Source: Planctomycetota bacterium
GTDB lineage: Bacteria > Planctomycetota > UBA1135 > GCA-002686595
Length of the DNA stretch: 64,000 nt
Assembly: GCA_012960475.1 (NCBI GenBank)
Contig: DUBE01000007.1
Span: 62,001-126,000 of the forward strand
Direction of reading: 5' to 3'
Part shown: piece by piece, positions 18,490-25,794 of the stretch
How the letters are laid out: each line of letters starts with the position of its first letter
Position numbering within the stretch: position 1 is the stretch's first letter
Program-made: the position numbers and the translations under genes
The notes under the pieces: generated by a model
Seen by the model: only the letters and a program-made list of their open reading frames with translations
What the model was told of the DNA's origin: nothing
Databases searched by the model: none

Positions 18490-18831
18490 ATGGCAAAATT
18501 CAAGCTGCACCTCTTTGTCTGTGTAAATTCGCGGGATGATGAGGACGCCCGGGGCTGTTGTGCAGCCCGTGGTTCGGCCGCGGTTGCAAGAGACTTCAAG
18601 CGCAAGTTGTACGAGCGTGGACATAAGCGAGTGGTGCGCGCCAACAAGAGTCAGTGCTTGGATCAGTGCGCATTTGGCCCTGTGATGGTTGTCTATCCCG
18701 AAGGCGTGTGGTATGGAAGGCTGACGCCCGATGACGTGGATGAGATCATTGAAAAACACATTGAAGGGGGGCAGGTGGTTGAGCGCCTGGTAATCCCTGA
18801 CGAGCACCTAACCGGGGTGGACAAGGGGTGA
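18490..18831 (+). CDS. Thioredoxin-like [2Fe-2S] ferredoxin
   Basis: This 113-residue protein has cysteines at 11, 23, 24, 56 and 60. The pattern C-x11-C, then C-x3-C about 32 residues later, matches the thioredoxin-fold [2Fe-2S] ferredoxins (Clostridium/Aquifex Fd4 type), where such residues ligate the cluster. Other family features are HLFVCVN at the start, DQCAFGPVMVVYPEGVWYG and an acidic C-terminal helix. It probably carries electrons for a redox step of the surrounding CoA pathway. It sits between the acyl-CoA dehydrogenase (2-base gap) and the hydrolase-like gene (4-base overlap). The doublet C23-C24 leaves the second ligand ambiguous. Confidence 0.88.
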   Translation: MAKFKLHLFVCVNSRDDEDARGCCAARGSAAVARDFKRKLYERGHKRVVRANKSQCLDQCAFGPVMVVYPEGVWYGRLTPDDVDEIIEKHIEGGQVVERLVIPDEHLTGVDKG

Positions 18832-19415
18832 CCAGCGTCAAGGATTGGCTCTTGGAACCGGGGGCAGAATTAGGCTGCCTGCTTTATGGACCGCCTGAAG
18901 ATGACCTGATTACGGGGTTGGCGAAGGGTGCTGGGGAGCGCGGCTGGAGTGTGCTGGTAGCAAGGGGGCTTGCCGCAGACGACCACCGAGCGGCTGGGCG
19001 GGAACTTGAGACTGGTCTCAAGCGTTTGGCGCAGATGCAGGATGTGGGGGGCACTCCGCTGGTTCTGGTGGGGGTGGGTTCTTCCGGGACCGCTGCCTTC
19101 CTGCAGGCCTGCCGCAGCAGGCGGGTGGCTGCCCTCGCGATCATTGATGTGCCCCTGATCCTGGAGGACCTCGACGTCCAGCGGCCTGTGCAGCCTCTGG
19201 AAATGCTGCTCAATCTGGAGGCGCCCCTGCTGCGCGTCGAATCCACAGATCCAGCGGCCATCGACCCCCAGCAGGGCCAGCTTGTGGGGCTGCAGTTGGA
19301 CGCCTGTGCGCGTATCCATGAGAGCCACAGCATCCCGAGCGACGACCTCCGGGCCCCTCTGGTACTCTCTTTGCTTGAGACCTTCCTTTCGAATCACTTG
19401 GAGTCATTCCGTTAG
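18828..19415 (+). CDS. Small alpha/beta-hydrolase-like protein
   Basis: No specific family is recognised with certainty. The 195-residue protein looks like a minimal alpha/beta-hydrolase. After a strand (TPLVLVGVG, residues 76-84) comes a turn GSSGTAAF that resembles a nucleophile elbow, but the last Gly of GxSxG is Thr. A late His-rich stretch (RIHESHSIP) could supply the catalytic His. It begins with GTG, overlapping the ferredoxin stop by 4 bases, and ends 3 bases before the pseudokinase gene. A dienelactone-hydrolase-like or thioester-hydrolysing activity fits the operon but is only an inference. Confidence 0.6.
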   Translation: MTSVKDWLLEPGAELGCLLYGPPEDDLITGLAKGAGERGWSVLVARGLAADDHRAAGRELETGLKRLAQMQDVGGTPLVLVGVGSSGTAAFLQACRSRRVAALAIIDVPLILEDLDVQRPVQPLEMLLNLEAPLLRVESTDPAAIDPQQGQLVGLQLDACARIHESHSIPSDDLRAPLVLSLLETFLSNHLESFR

Positions 19416-19418
19416 ACC

Positions 19419-20267
19419 ATGCTTGAACTGATCAATCTTGTTCCCGGCAAAGAAGTTCTGGGCCAGTACACCATCACCAAGCTGTTGCGCGAGAACGGCA
19501 TTTCCTCCACCTTCGGTTTGCAGGGGGAGGACTTTCCCAACGGCGCGGAGTTGGTCCTGTTTCCCAGTCACCTCTTCGGCGGCTTCGAGGCAGCAACTAG
19601 TTTTTCGAAGGAACTCGAGCCCTGGATAGCTTTTGATTGCTCCTCGGTTCGCAGCTTGAGCCGCATGGAAGTACAGGAGGATGGCCTTGTATTGCAAGTT
19701 GGGGCGCGTGTGCCTGGACCGAGCCTGCGTCATTTCATGGCCGAAGGAGAACTGCTTAGCAGCGGCGAGGTACAGCAGCTTGGTCTGCGCCTGCTTGACG
19801 GACTTGAGAAATTGCACGGCTCTGGAATGGTGCACGGGGACTTGAAGCCGGAAGCGGTTTTTGGCAACGGCGACCCGGATAGTGCGGTGATTATCGATGG
19901 AGGTGTCACCCCCAGCCTCTGGTCCACACAACATCTTGGCGCCCGCACTCAACTGGTTGGTACGCCCTTCTATGCACCCATTGAACAGTTCAGCGGGGAT
20001 GCTCCCAGTGCGAGTTCGGACCTCTACAACCTGGCGACTCTGCTCTATGAGGCAGCGACTGGGCAACTGCCTTGGAACGGCACGGGATTCGTCGAAGTCT
20101 TCCAGAGCAAGCTGGTGCGACCTTCCGAGGGGTCCAGTGCTGCCCTCGCGGTGGACCTTGCACCGGGTCTCGACAGTTTGTTGTGCTCAGCTCTCGATCC
20201 CCAGCGCCGCGAACGGCCGGCGGATGCTTCGGTCTTTCGTGAGCACCTTGCCGCGGCCTTGACTTGA
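19419..20267 (+). CDS. Ser/Thr protein kinase homologue, probably a pseudokinase
   Basis: The kinase fold is evident from HGDLKP (D141, K143), IIDGG (D160 at the DFG position), GTPFYAPIEQF (activation segment and APE-like region, 181-191) and the SSDLYNLATLLYEAATGQLPW helix (199-219). Several nucleotide-handling elements are missing. There is no Gly-rich loop in the first 35 residues, no VAIK Lys in the GAELVLF strand, and the catalytic-loop Asn is Ala146. I infer a pseudokinase or a very weak kinase of 282 residues, with no transmembrane or sensor domain. It lies between the hydrolase-like gene (3-base gap) and the CoA ligase (10-base gap), suggesting a regulatory or scaffolding partner for a pathway enzyme. 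Confidence 0.78.
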   Translation: MLELINLVPGKEVLGQYTITKLLRENGISSTFGLQGEDFPNGAELVLFPSHLFGGFEAATSFSKELEPWIAFDCSSVRSLSRMEVQEDGLVLQVGARVPGPSLRHFMAEGELLSSGEVQQLGLRLLDGLEKLHGSGMVHGDLKPEAVFGNGDPDSAVIIDGGVTPSLWSTQHLGARTQLVGTPFYAPIEQFSGDAPSASSDLYNLATLLYEAATGQLPWNGTGFVEVFQSKLVRPSEGSSAALAVDLAPGLDSLLCSALDPQRRERPADASVFREHLAAALT

Positions 20268-20277
20268 GCCTTCTGCA

Positions 20278-21840
20278 TTGAATCCCGATCAGTTGAACCT
20301 CTGCACCTGGTTTCTTGACCACAATCTGGAGGCAGGGCGCGCGGACAAGGTTGCCCTGCGCTGTCAGGATCAGTCCTGGACCTATGGCGAGCTGAGCGCT
20401 GGCGCTGCTCGTTGTGCTGCGGCCCTGCGAAGGCGTGCTGTGGGGCCAGAAGAGCGCGTGCTCCTGATTCTGTCCGATGGGGTCGACTTTGTGCTGGCCT
20501 GGTTCGGCGTTCTTCGCGCTGGGGGCGTGTTCTGCATGGTCAACCCCCGGCTGATGGCTTCGGACTACGCTCACTATCTGCGTTACACCAAGGCGCGCAT
20601 CGTGATCTGTGATGAGGCGGTTCTGCCCGAATTGGAGAAGGCCATGGAGGGCATGCAGCACCCGCCCAGATTGCTGGTCTCCGGGAATCAGACTGGGAGA
20701 CACGATTGCCTGGCCGAGGCGTTGGCTGCAGAAGATCCTGATTCCGATCTCGCCCGCACGGAACCCACCACTCCAGATGATCTGGCGGGCTGGTTGTTCA
20801 CTTCTGGCTCCACCGGCCACCCCAAAGGCTGCGTGCATATGCAGCGGGACTTTGCCTTTGCCACCGAGGCCTATGGGCTGGGAGTCGTGGGCTATCAGGA
20901 GTCAGACGTTTGCCTTTCCGTGCCGAAGCTGTTCTTTGGATACGCCACGGGGACAAACTTGATGTTTCCGTTCCGCGTGGGGGCAACGGTTGTGCTCTTC
21001 GAGGGTCGCGCCACTCCCGAGGAGATCCTGCAACAGATCGCAGACCACCGACCCACGGTATTGACCAGTGTACCCACCCTGATCAATGGCATGCTCGACT
21101 CGACGAAATTGGAAGGTGTTGACCTGAGTTGCCTGCGCCGTTGCATTTCCGCGGGAGAGGCTCTGCCCCGCCGGGTCTATGAACGTTGGCTGGAATGTAC
21201 AGGTGTCGAGATCCTCGATGGCATCGGCTCTGCCGAGATGTTCCACATCTACATTTCGAATGCGCCAGGGGAAGTGACCCTTGGTTCTTTGGGCCGTCTG
21301 GTACCCGGCTATGAGGCCGAGATCGTCGGTCCAGATGGTTCTCCCGTCTCCGAAGGCGAGCCAGGTCGCTTGCGTATTCGCGGCGGCTCCACCGCCCTCT
21401 GCTATTGGGCAGACAAGGAAAAGTCTCAAGCCACTTTTCAGGGGGATTGGTGCACAACCGCCGATATTTTTCGCCGAGACTCGGAAGATCGGTTTTGGTA
21501 TGAGGGGCGGGCCGACGACTTGCTCAAGGTCAGTGGAATCTGGTGTTCGCCGCTTGAGATCGAAGAATGCCTGCGCTGTCACGACGCGGTTCAAGATGTT
21601 TGCATCGTGGCTGCCAAGGATGGGGCGGGTCTGATCAAGCCCCTGGCTTTTGTGGTCCCAGCAGGGGATGCTGAAGGGGGACAACCTCTAGCCGCGGAAC
21701 TCAAGGGTTTCATCAAGGGGCGTCTGGCACCCCACAAGTATCCGCGCTGGTTTGAGTGGCGCCAGGAACTCCCGCGTAATGACCGCGGCAAGGTGGCCCG
21801 CCGGGTTCTGGCGGAGGAAGCCGCAGAACTCAAACTGTGA
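20278..21840 (+). CDS. Benzoate-CoA ligase family acyl-CoA synthetase
   Basis: This ANL-superfamily adenylate-forming ligase has 520 residues. It has the P-loop TSGSTGHPKG (residues 175-184), the ISAGEALP and DGIGSAEMFHIY segments (A5-type motif) characteristic of benzoate/aminobenzoate-CoA ligases, and the C-terminal catalytic Lys in PRNDRGKVARR (about 504-514). It would activate an aromatic or related carboxylic acid with ATP and CoA, committing it to the pathway encoded around it. The start is TTG, 10 bases after the pseudokinase stop; the next in-frame ATG would cut into the domain. The exact acid (benzoate, 2-aminobenzoate, a cyclohexane carboxylate) cannot be told from the sequence. Confidence 0.88.
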   Translation: MNPDQLNLCTWFLDHNLEAGRADKVALRCQDQSWTYGELSAGAARCAAALRRRAVGPEERVLLILSDGVDFVLAWFGVLRAGGVFCMVNPRLMASDYAHYLRYTKARIVICDEAVLPELEKAMEGMQHPPRLLVSGNQTGRHDCLAEALAAEDPDSDLARTEPTTPDDLAGWLFTSGSTGHPKGCVHMQRDFAFATEAYGLGVVGYQESDVCLSVPKLFFGYATGTNLMFPFRVGATVVLFEGRATPEEILQQIADHRPTVLTSVPTLINGMLDSTKLEGVDLSCLRRCISAGEALPRRVYERWLECTGVEILDGIGSAEMFHIYISNAPGEVTLGSLGRLVPGYEAEIVGPDGSPVSEGEPGRLRIRGGSTALCYWADKEKSQATFQGDWCTTADIFRRDSEDRFWYEGRADDLLKVSGIWCSPLEIEECLRCHDAVQDVCIVAAKDGAGLIKPLAFVVPAGDAEGGQPLAAELKGFIKGRLAPHKYPRWFEWRQELPRNDRGKVARRVLAEEAAELKL

Positions 21841-21892
21841 GCGGTTCTTTTCCCCGGGGCGTGGGGTAACATGCCCGCGAGCACCCCCGAAC

Positions 21893-22657
21893 ATGGACAT
21901 CGCCCGTAGTACTTGGAAGGAATTGGCCGCGGTCATGGGGCCCGACTCGATCTTTCTGTTGCCCATTGGCAGCACCGAACCCCACGGCCCTCATTTGGCC
22001 CTGGACACCGATGTGACCATTGCTCGGGCACAGGCCGAGCGAAGCGCAGAGGTCCTGGAACAAGCGGGGATTATGGCCGTGGTCTTGCCTGCTTTGCCTT
22101 ATGGGGTCACGCGTTTTGCGGGGGATTTTCCCGGGGCGATTTCGCTGCGGCCGGGAACCCTTTGGGCTCTGCTTGAGGATTTGATCTTGACTCTAGAAGA
22201 GGTTGGGGTGCGTCGCATCGTGTTCTGCAACGGCCATCTGGAGCCGGAGCACATCGAAGTGATTCGAGGCGTGGTCTTGGATCATTCTGAACTTGGCCCA
22301 ACCACAGCCCAGGCGATTTTTCCAGACCACACTCGGCGTAAAGCTGCAGCCCGGCTCTCCCAGGAGTTTCAAAGCGGCGAATGCCATGCGGGGGAGTACG
22401 AGACTTCGATTGTGCAAGCGGTAGATCCCTCTGCTGTGCGCGAGAATGCGCGCGAGCTCTTGCCACCGGTGGAGATCGGATTGATCGACGGCATTGCTCA
22501 GGGCAAGACGACCTTTGCCGAGATGGGGGCCGAGGAGTGCTACTGCGGAGATCCCGCCGCGGCCACTGCCGCTCACGGAGAGCAGCAACTCCAAGTCTTG
22601 GCGTCAATCGTTACTGATGCTTGCCGCGTGGCCTGGCCCGACCTTTTTTCTTCATGA
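21893..22657 (+). CDS. Creatininase family amidohydrolase-like protein
   Basis: This creatininase-fold metalloprotein of 254 residues has the N-terminal metal motif GSTEPHGPHLALDTD (residues 26-40), FCNGHLEPEH in mid-protein and GECHAGEYETS (third metal/base region). The family includes creatininase, riboflavin-pathway formamide hydrolases and MftE peptidase, so the fold hydrolyses cyclic or linear amides and possibly C-C bonds. Here it may open a ring or hydrolyse an amide during catabolism of the activated acid. The ATG at 21893 is directly before the conserved IARSTWKEL; an upstream in-frame ATG at 21752 would overlap the ligase. It overlaps the thioesterase gene by 4 bases. Confidence 0.85.
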   Translation: MDIARSTWKELAAVMGPDSIFLLPIGSTEPHGPHLALDTDVTIARAQAERSAEVLEQAGIMAVVLPALPYGVTRFAGDFPGAISLRPGTLWALLEDLILTLEEVGVRRIVFCNGHLEPEHIEVIRGVVLDHSELGPTTAQAIFPDHTRRKAAARLSQEFQSGECHAGEYETSIVQAVDPSAVRENARELLPPVEIGLIDGIAQGKTTFAEMGAEECYCGDPAAATAAHGEQQLQVLASIVTDACRVAWPDLFSS

Positions 22658-23076
22658 GCGCCTTCAGCACCGTCCTCCAAGTCCGCTTTGGCCATGTGGA
22701 TCCCGCTGGGATTGCTTACTTCCCGCGCATCTATGACTATCTGCATGATGTGTTCGAGAGCCTTTGGGAAGAACATGTGGGCCAGCGGTATTACCACCTG
22801 CTGTTGGAGCGAAAGATTGGCTTTCCCCTGGTGCACAGCGAGGTCGAGTTCAAGAAACCCCTTCATTTCGGTGACCGGCCTGTAGTTTCAGTTACCTGTT
22901 CCAAGCTCGGGAGTTCCAGCATGACCCTGCGTTATCGTTTCAGCTTGGGGGATCAGCATATTCTGGAAGCACGAATGACTACGGTTTGCATCAAGCTGGA
23001 AGGCATGCAACCGATTCCTATCCCTGATGATTTCCGCAAGAGCTTTGAGGAGATCCTCGAAGTGGATGAAGAATGA
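22654..23076 (+). CDS. 4-Hydroxybenzoyl-CoA thioesterase family protein
   Basis: This single hot-dog-fold domain of 140 residues has VRFGHVDPAGIAYFPRI (residues 10-26), the signature of the Pseudomonas-type 4-hydroxybenzoyl-CoA thioesterase, where the Asp (D16 here) is the catalytic carboxylate. It would release CoA from an aryl- or acyl-CoA, recycling CoA or preventing dead-end build-up. The ATG overlaps the creatininase-family stop, and its own stop overlaps metF (both ATGA-type), so the three are translationally coupled. Confidence 0.88.
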   Translation: MSAFSTVLQVRFGHVDPAGIAYFPRIYDYLHDVFESLWEEHVGQRYYHLLLERKIGFPLVHSEVEFKKPLHFGDRPVVSVTCSKLGSSSMTLRYRFSLGDQHILEARMTTVCIKLEGMQPIPIPDDFRKSFEEILEVDEE

Positions 23077-23942
23077 CGCGTATCATCAATCGCTTTGGAA
23101 CGGGGTCACCGGTTTTCAGCTTCGAGTTTTTTCCCCCAAAGAGCGACGAGGGAGCTGAAGCTCTGATGGCGACGGTTCTGGATCTGCAAGCGGCAGTGAA
23201 CCCGGACTATGTTTCGGTGACCTATGGTGCTGGCGGGACCACCCGTGAGCGCACTCAGCAGGTTGTTGCGCGCATTCAGAATCAGATCGGTCTGCCCGCA
23301 ATGGCGCACTTGACCTGTGTGGCAGCGACAAAGGCTGAGATTGATCAGGTCGTGGATCAGTTGGTAGCCGATGGAATTGAGAACATCTTGGCTCTGCGCG
23401 GGGATCCCCCCAAGGATCAAGAGAACTTCCAGGCTCCCGAAGGCGGTTTTGCCCATGCCTCTGAATTGATCGCTCACCTGGCCAAGCGTGGTGGCCTCTG
23501 TATCGGCGCTGCCGCTTATCCAGAATCCCATCCTGAATCCTCCGATGCGGATGAGGATCTGCATTGGACCATCCACAAGGTTGAGCAGGGTGCATCGTTC
23601 CTTGTGACCCAAATGATCTTTGACAATGAGCACTACTTTCGTTTCAGCGATCGTTTGCGCGGCCGCGGAGTGCAGGTCCCGATGGTGCCTGGGATCATGC
23701 CGATCACCGATGTGGCTCAGATCGATCGTTTTACGAAGATGTGCGGGGTCGAAATCCCCGGCGCCCTTTCCAAGCGCATGCACGATCATCAGGATGATCC
23801 GGCATCGGTGATGGCCATTGGTATTGAGCACGCCATCGAGCAGTGTCGGGAGCTCTTGGCTCGCGGGGCTCCAGGCCTGCACTTCTATACTCTCAACCGC
23901 TCTCTTGCGACCCGTGGCATCCTGGCTGCCCTGAAGGGGTAG
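23073..23942 (+). CDS. metF: 5,10-Methylenetetrahydrofolate reductase
   Basis: This FAD-dependent TIM barrel reduces methylene-THF to methyl-THF. Matching segments are FSFEFFPPKSDEG at the start, SVTYGAGGTTRERT, ILALRGDPP, GAAAYPESHPE and FLVTQMIFDNEHYFRF (flavin/folate contacts), and VPGIMPI. The 289-residue length fits bacterial MetF (about 296). Being the last gene of the CoA operon is unusual. It may simply be co-transcribed, or methyl-group metabolism may be tied to the pathway, but nothing in the sequence proves that. Confidence 0.94.
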   Translation: MTRIINRFGTGSPVFSFEFFPPKSDEGAEALMATVLDLQAAVNPDYVSVTYGAGGTTRERTQQVVARIQNQIGLPAMAHLTCVAATKAEIDQVVDQLVADGIENILALRGDPPKDQENFQAPEGGFAHASELIAHLAKRGGLCIGAAAYPESHPESSDADEDLHWTIHKVEQGASFLVTQMIFDNEHYFRFSDRLRGRGVQVPMVPGIMPITDVAQIDRFTKMCGVEIPGALSKRMHDHQDDPASVMAIGIEHAIEQCRELLARGAPGLHFYTLNRSLATRGILAALKG

Positions 23943-24094
23943 ATGACTTTCCCCTGAGCGTTCCCCATCGGTTACGCTGTTGGACGAAATGGGGGCACGC
24001 TCTCGCCTGAATAGGCCCCGGAGCACGATTATTGCCCTGGTATGGTCCTTGCACAGGGTCAGTGATGCCCATCATCAACACCCCCCTCTTCAGC

Positions 24095-25078
24095 ATGCGT
24101 ACAGCCCAGAACCCCCTGCTCCTGGCCCTTGCCCTGGTGGCCTGCCAGGGTCAGCGAACACTGGAGGCAATCCCTGGGGTTGAACTCCAGGGTACTGCCT
24201 ATGAGGCTGCGGCGTTGGTGTCTTTGGAGGCCCAATCAGCCTGGGATCACGAAGACCTGCAGAATGTCTTTTTCCTCTCGTCGCGGATCATCTCGGGGGG
24301 TGAACCGGAATCCGAAGAAGCCTTCGAGCGTCTGGCGGAATGGGGAATCAAGACAATCCTCTCGGTGGACGGCAAGGCGCCCCTGGCGGAAGCTGCAGCG
24401 CGCTTTGGCATGCGCTATGTGCATGTGCCGATCCAATACAAGGGCATGACCGAGGGCGAGCTGCTACGCATGACAAAGACCTTCCGTGAGTTGCCCGGGC
24501 CGTTCTATGTGCATTGCTTTCATGGCAAGCACAGGGGCCCCGCCGCTGCAGCGGTAGGGCGTCTTGTGCTGGACCATGTTTCTCGGGAGCAGGCCCTGGC
24601 AGAAATGCGCCAGTGGATGGGGACCTCTCCAGCCTACGAAGGCCTCTACGCCACCATCGCCAGTCGCAGCCTGCCCAGCATGGACGCAAGCGCCGCGTAC
24701 CAATGGGACTTCACTCCTGCGGTAGGTACTTCCGGCATGAAAGAAGCCATGGTCATGGCGACCCGCGCTTTGGAGAATCTCAAGTCTCTCAAGGGCAACG
24801 CTTGGGTCGTGGATCCCACACATCCGGATTTGGTTCCTGAACAGGAAGCCCTGCGTCTGGCGGAGATCTTCAGGCGTTCTCTTGGTGGCTATGATCTGCG
24901 TGCCCGTCCGGCGAGCTTTCGTGCCAACTTCGAGGGCATCATTCCAGCCGCAGAAGAGCTCGCTGCCCAGGTGAGTCAAGCACGGCAGGCGGACAAGCAG
25001 GTTATTGAGCAGGCTGCGGCTTTGATGACTCGCATTGAGGGATCCTGCAATTCGTGTCACAAGCAGTGGCGCGACTGA
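24095..25078 (+). CDS. Lipoprotein fusing a Cys-based phosphatase to a cytochrome c'-like haem domain
   Basis: The chosen start gives a lipoprotein signal (ALALVAC, Cys17), placing the protein in the periplasm or on an outer surface. Residues about 55-200 form a dual-specificity/tyrosine-phosphatase-like domain with the P-loop H140-C141-x5-R147 (HCFHGKHRG). Residues about 200-327 are helical and end in C318-N-S-C321-H322-K-Q-W-R326. That is the C-terminal CxxCH-x3-R arrangement of class II cytochromes c (c', c556), which bind covalent haem. Combining the two in one lipoprotein is unusual and suggests redox- or gas-sensitive phosphatase activity, or haem-based anchoring to an electron-transfer partner. 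An ATG at 24032 is in frame but would bury the signal. Confidence 0.82.
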   Translation: MRTAQNPLLLALALVACQGQRTLEAIPGVELQGTAYEAAALVSLEAQSAWDHEDLQNVFFLSSRIISGGEPESEEAFERLAEWGIKTILSVDGKAPLAEAAARFGMRYVHVPIQYKGMTEGELLRMTKTFRELPGPFYVHCFHGKHRGPAAAAVGRLVLDHVSREQALAEMRQWMGTSPAYEGLYATIASRSLPSMDASAAYQWDFTPAVGTSGMKEAMVMATRALENLKSLKGNAWVVDPTHPDLVPEQEALRLAEIFRRSLGGYDLRARPASFRANFEGIIPAAEELAAQVSQARQADKQVIEQAAALMTRIEGSCNSCHKQWRD

Positions 25079-25157
25079 TTCTCCTGGGTGAGGATTGAGC
25101 AGGAGATTTGCGCTGATCCGGGCAGGGCGCGTGTCTGCCTGCTAACATGCTCGCATT

Positions 25158-25790
25158 GTGATTCCCCTTTCCTCACGATTCCGCGATGCTGTGACCCGGG
25201 GGCTTTTTCTTCATCGGCGCCAAAAACGCAAGAAGACCAAGGAAGAGCGCGCTCGCGGAGACACAGAGGTGCCCTATGCGGCGCACCTCTTCAGCGTCGC
25301 CGCTCTGGCCATGGAACACGGGGCTGACGAAGACGAGACTATCGCCGCATTCTTGCATGATGCGGTGGAGGACCAAGGAGGGGAGGAACTCCTTGTGGAG
25401 CTCGAAGAGATCTATGGTCCGCGAGTCGCCATGATCATTCGCGGCTGCTCGGATTCCCTGGCCGCCCCCGGCGAAGAGCGTGGTGAATGGCGTGCGCGCA
25501 AGGATCGCTTCATTGAGTTCATTCGCAACGAAGCAGATTCCTCGGTCTTGCTAGTGGTGGCCTGCGACAAGATTCACAACGCCCGTTCGGTGGTAACGGA
25601 CCTGGCGCGTTTTGGGACCCAGATCTTCACTCGCTTCAGCAGCGGCCAAGAGGGGACTCTGTGGTATTATCGGGCGACCCTCAACGCGTTGCGCTCTCGG
25701 GAAGCGGACATGCGCACGGGCTTGCAGCGTCTCTTGCTCGATGATCTTGAGCGGATTGTCGATCGCATGGAGCGCTTTTCTGCCGAGTGA
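25158..25790 (+). CDS. HD-domain hydrolase of the RelA/SpoT (Mesh1-like) type
   Basis: This 210-residue all-helical HD protein has H43, H67-D68, E71-D72 (AAFLHDAVEDQ) and a later VACDKIHNARSV. These correspond to the H..HD..ED and D-K-x-H-N motifs of the RelA/SpoT hydrolase domain. No synthetase, TGS or ACT domain is present. Stand-alone proteins of this kind (Mesh1/SAH) hydrolyse (p)ppGpp or other pyrophosphorylated nucleotides with Mn2+. The start is GTG. The N-terminus contains a short basic stretch (RRQKRKKTKEE). It converges with the propeller-PDZ gene, the stops being 5 bases apart. A different nucleotide substrate is possible. Confidence 0.8.
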   Translation: MIPLSSRFRDAVTRGLFLHRRQKRKKTKEERARGDTEVPYAAHLFSVAALAMEHGADEDETIAAFLHDAVEDQGGEELLVELEEIYGPRVAMIIRGCSDSLAAPGEERGEWRARKDRFIEFIRNEADSSVLLVVACDKIHNARSVVTDLARFGTQIFTRFSSGQEGTLWYYRATLNALRSREADMRTGLQRLLLDDLERIVDRMERFSAE

Positions 25791-25794
25791 GGGC

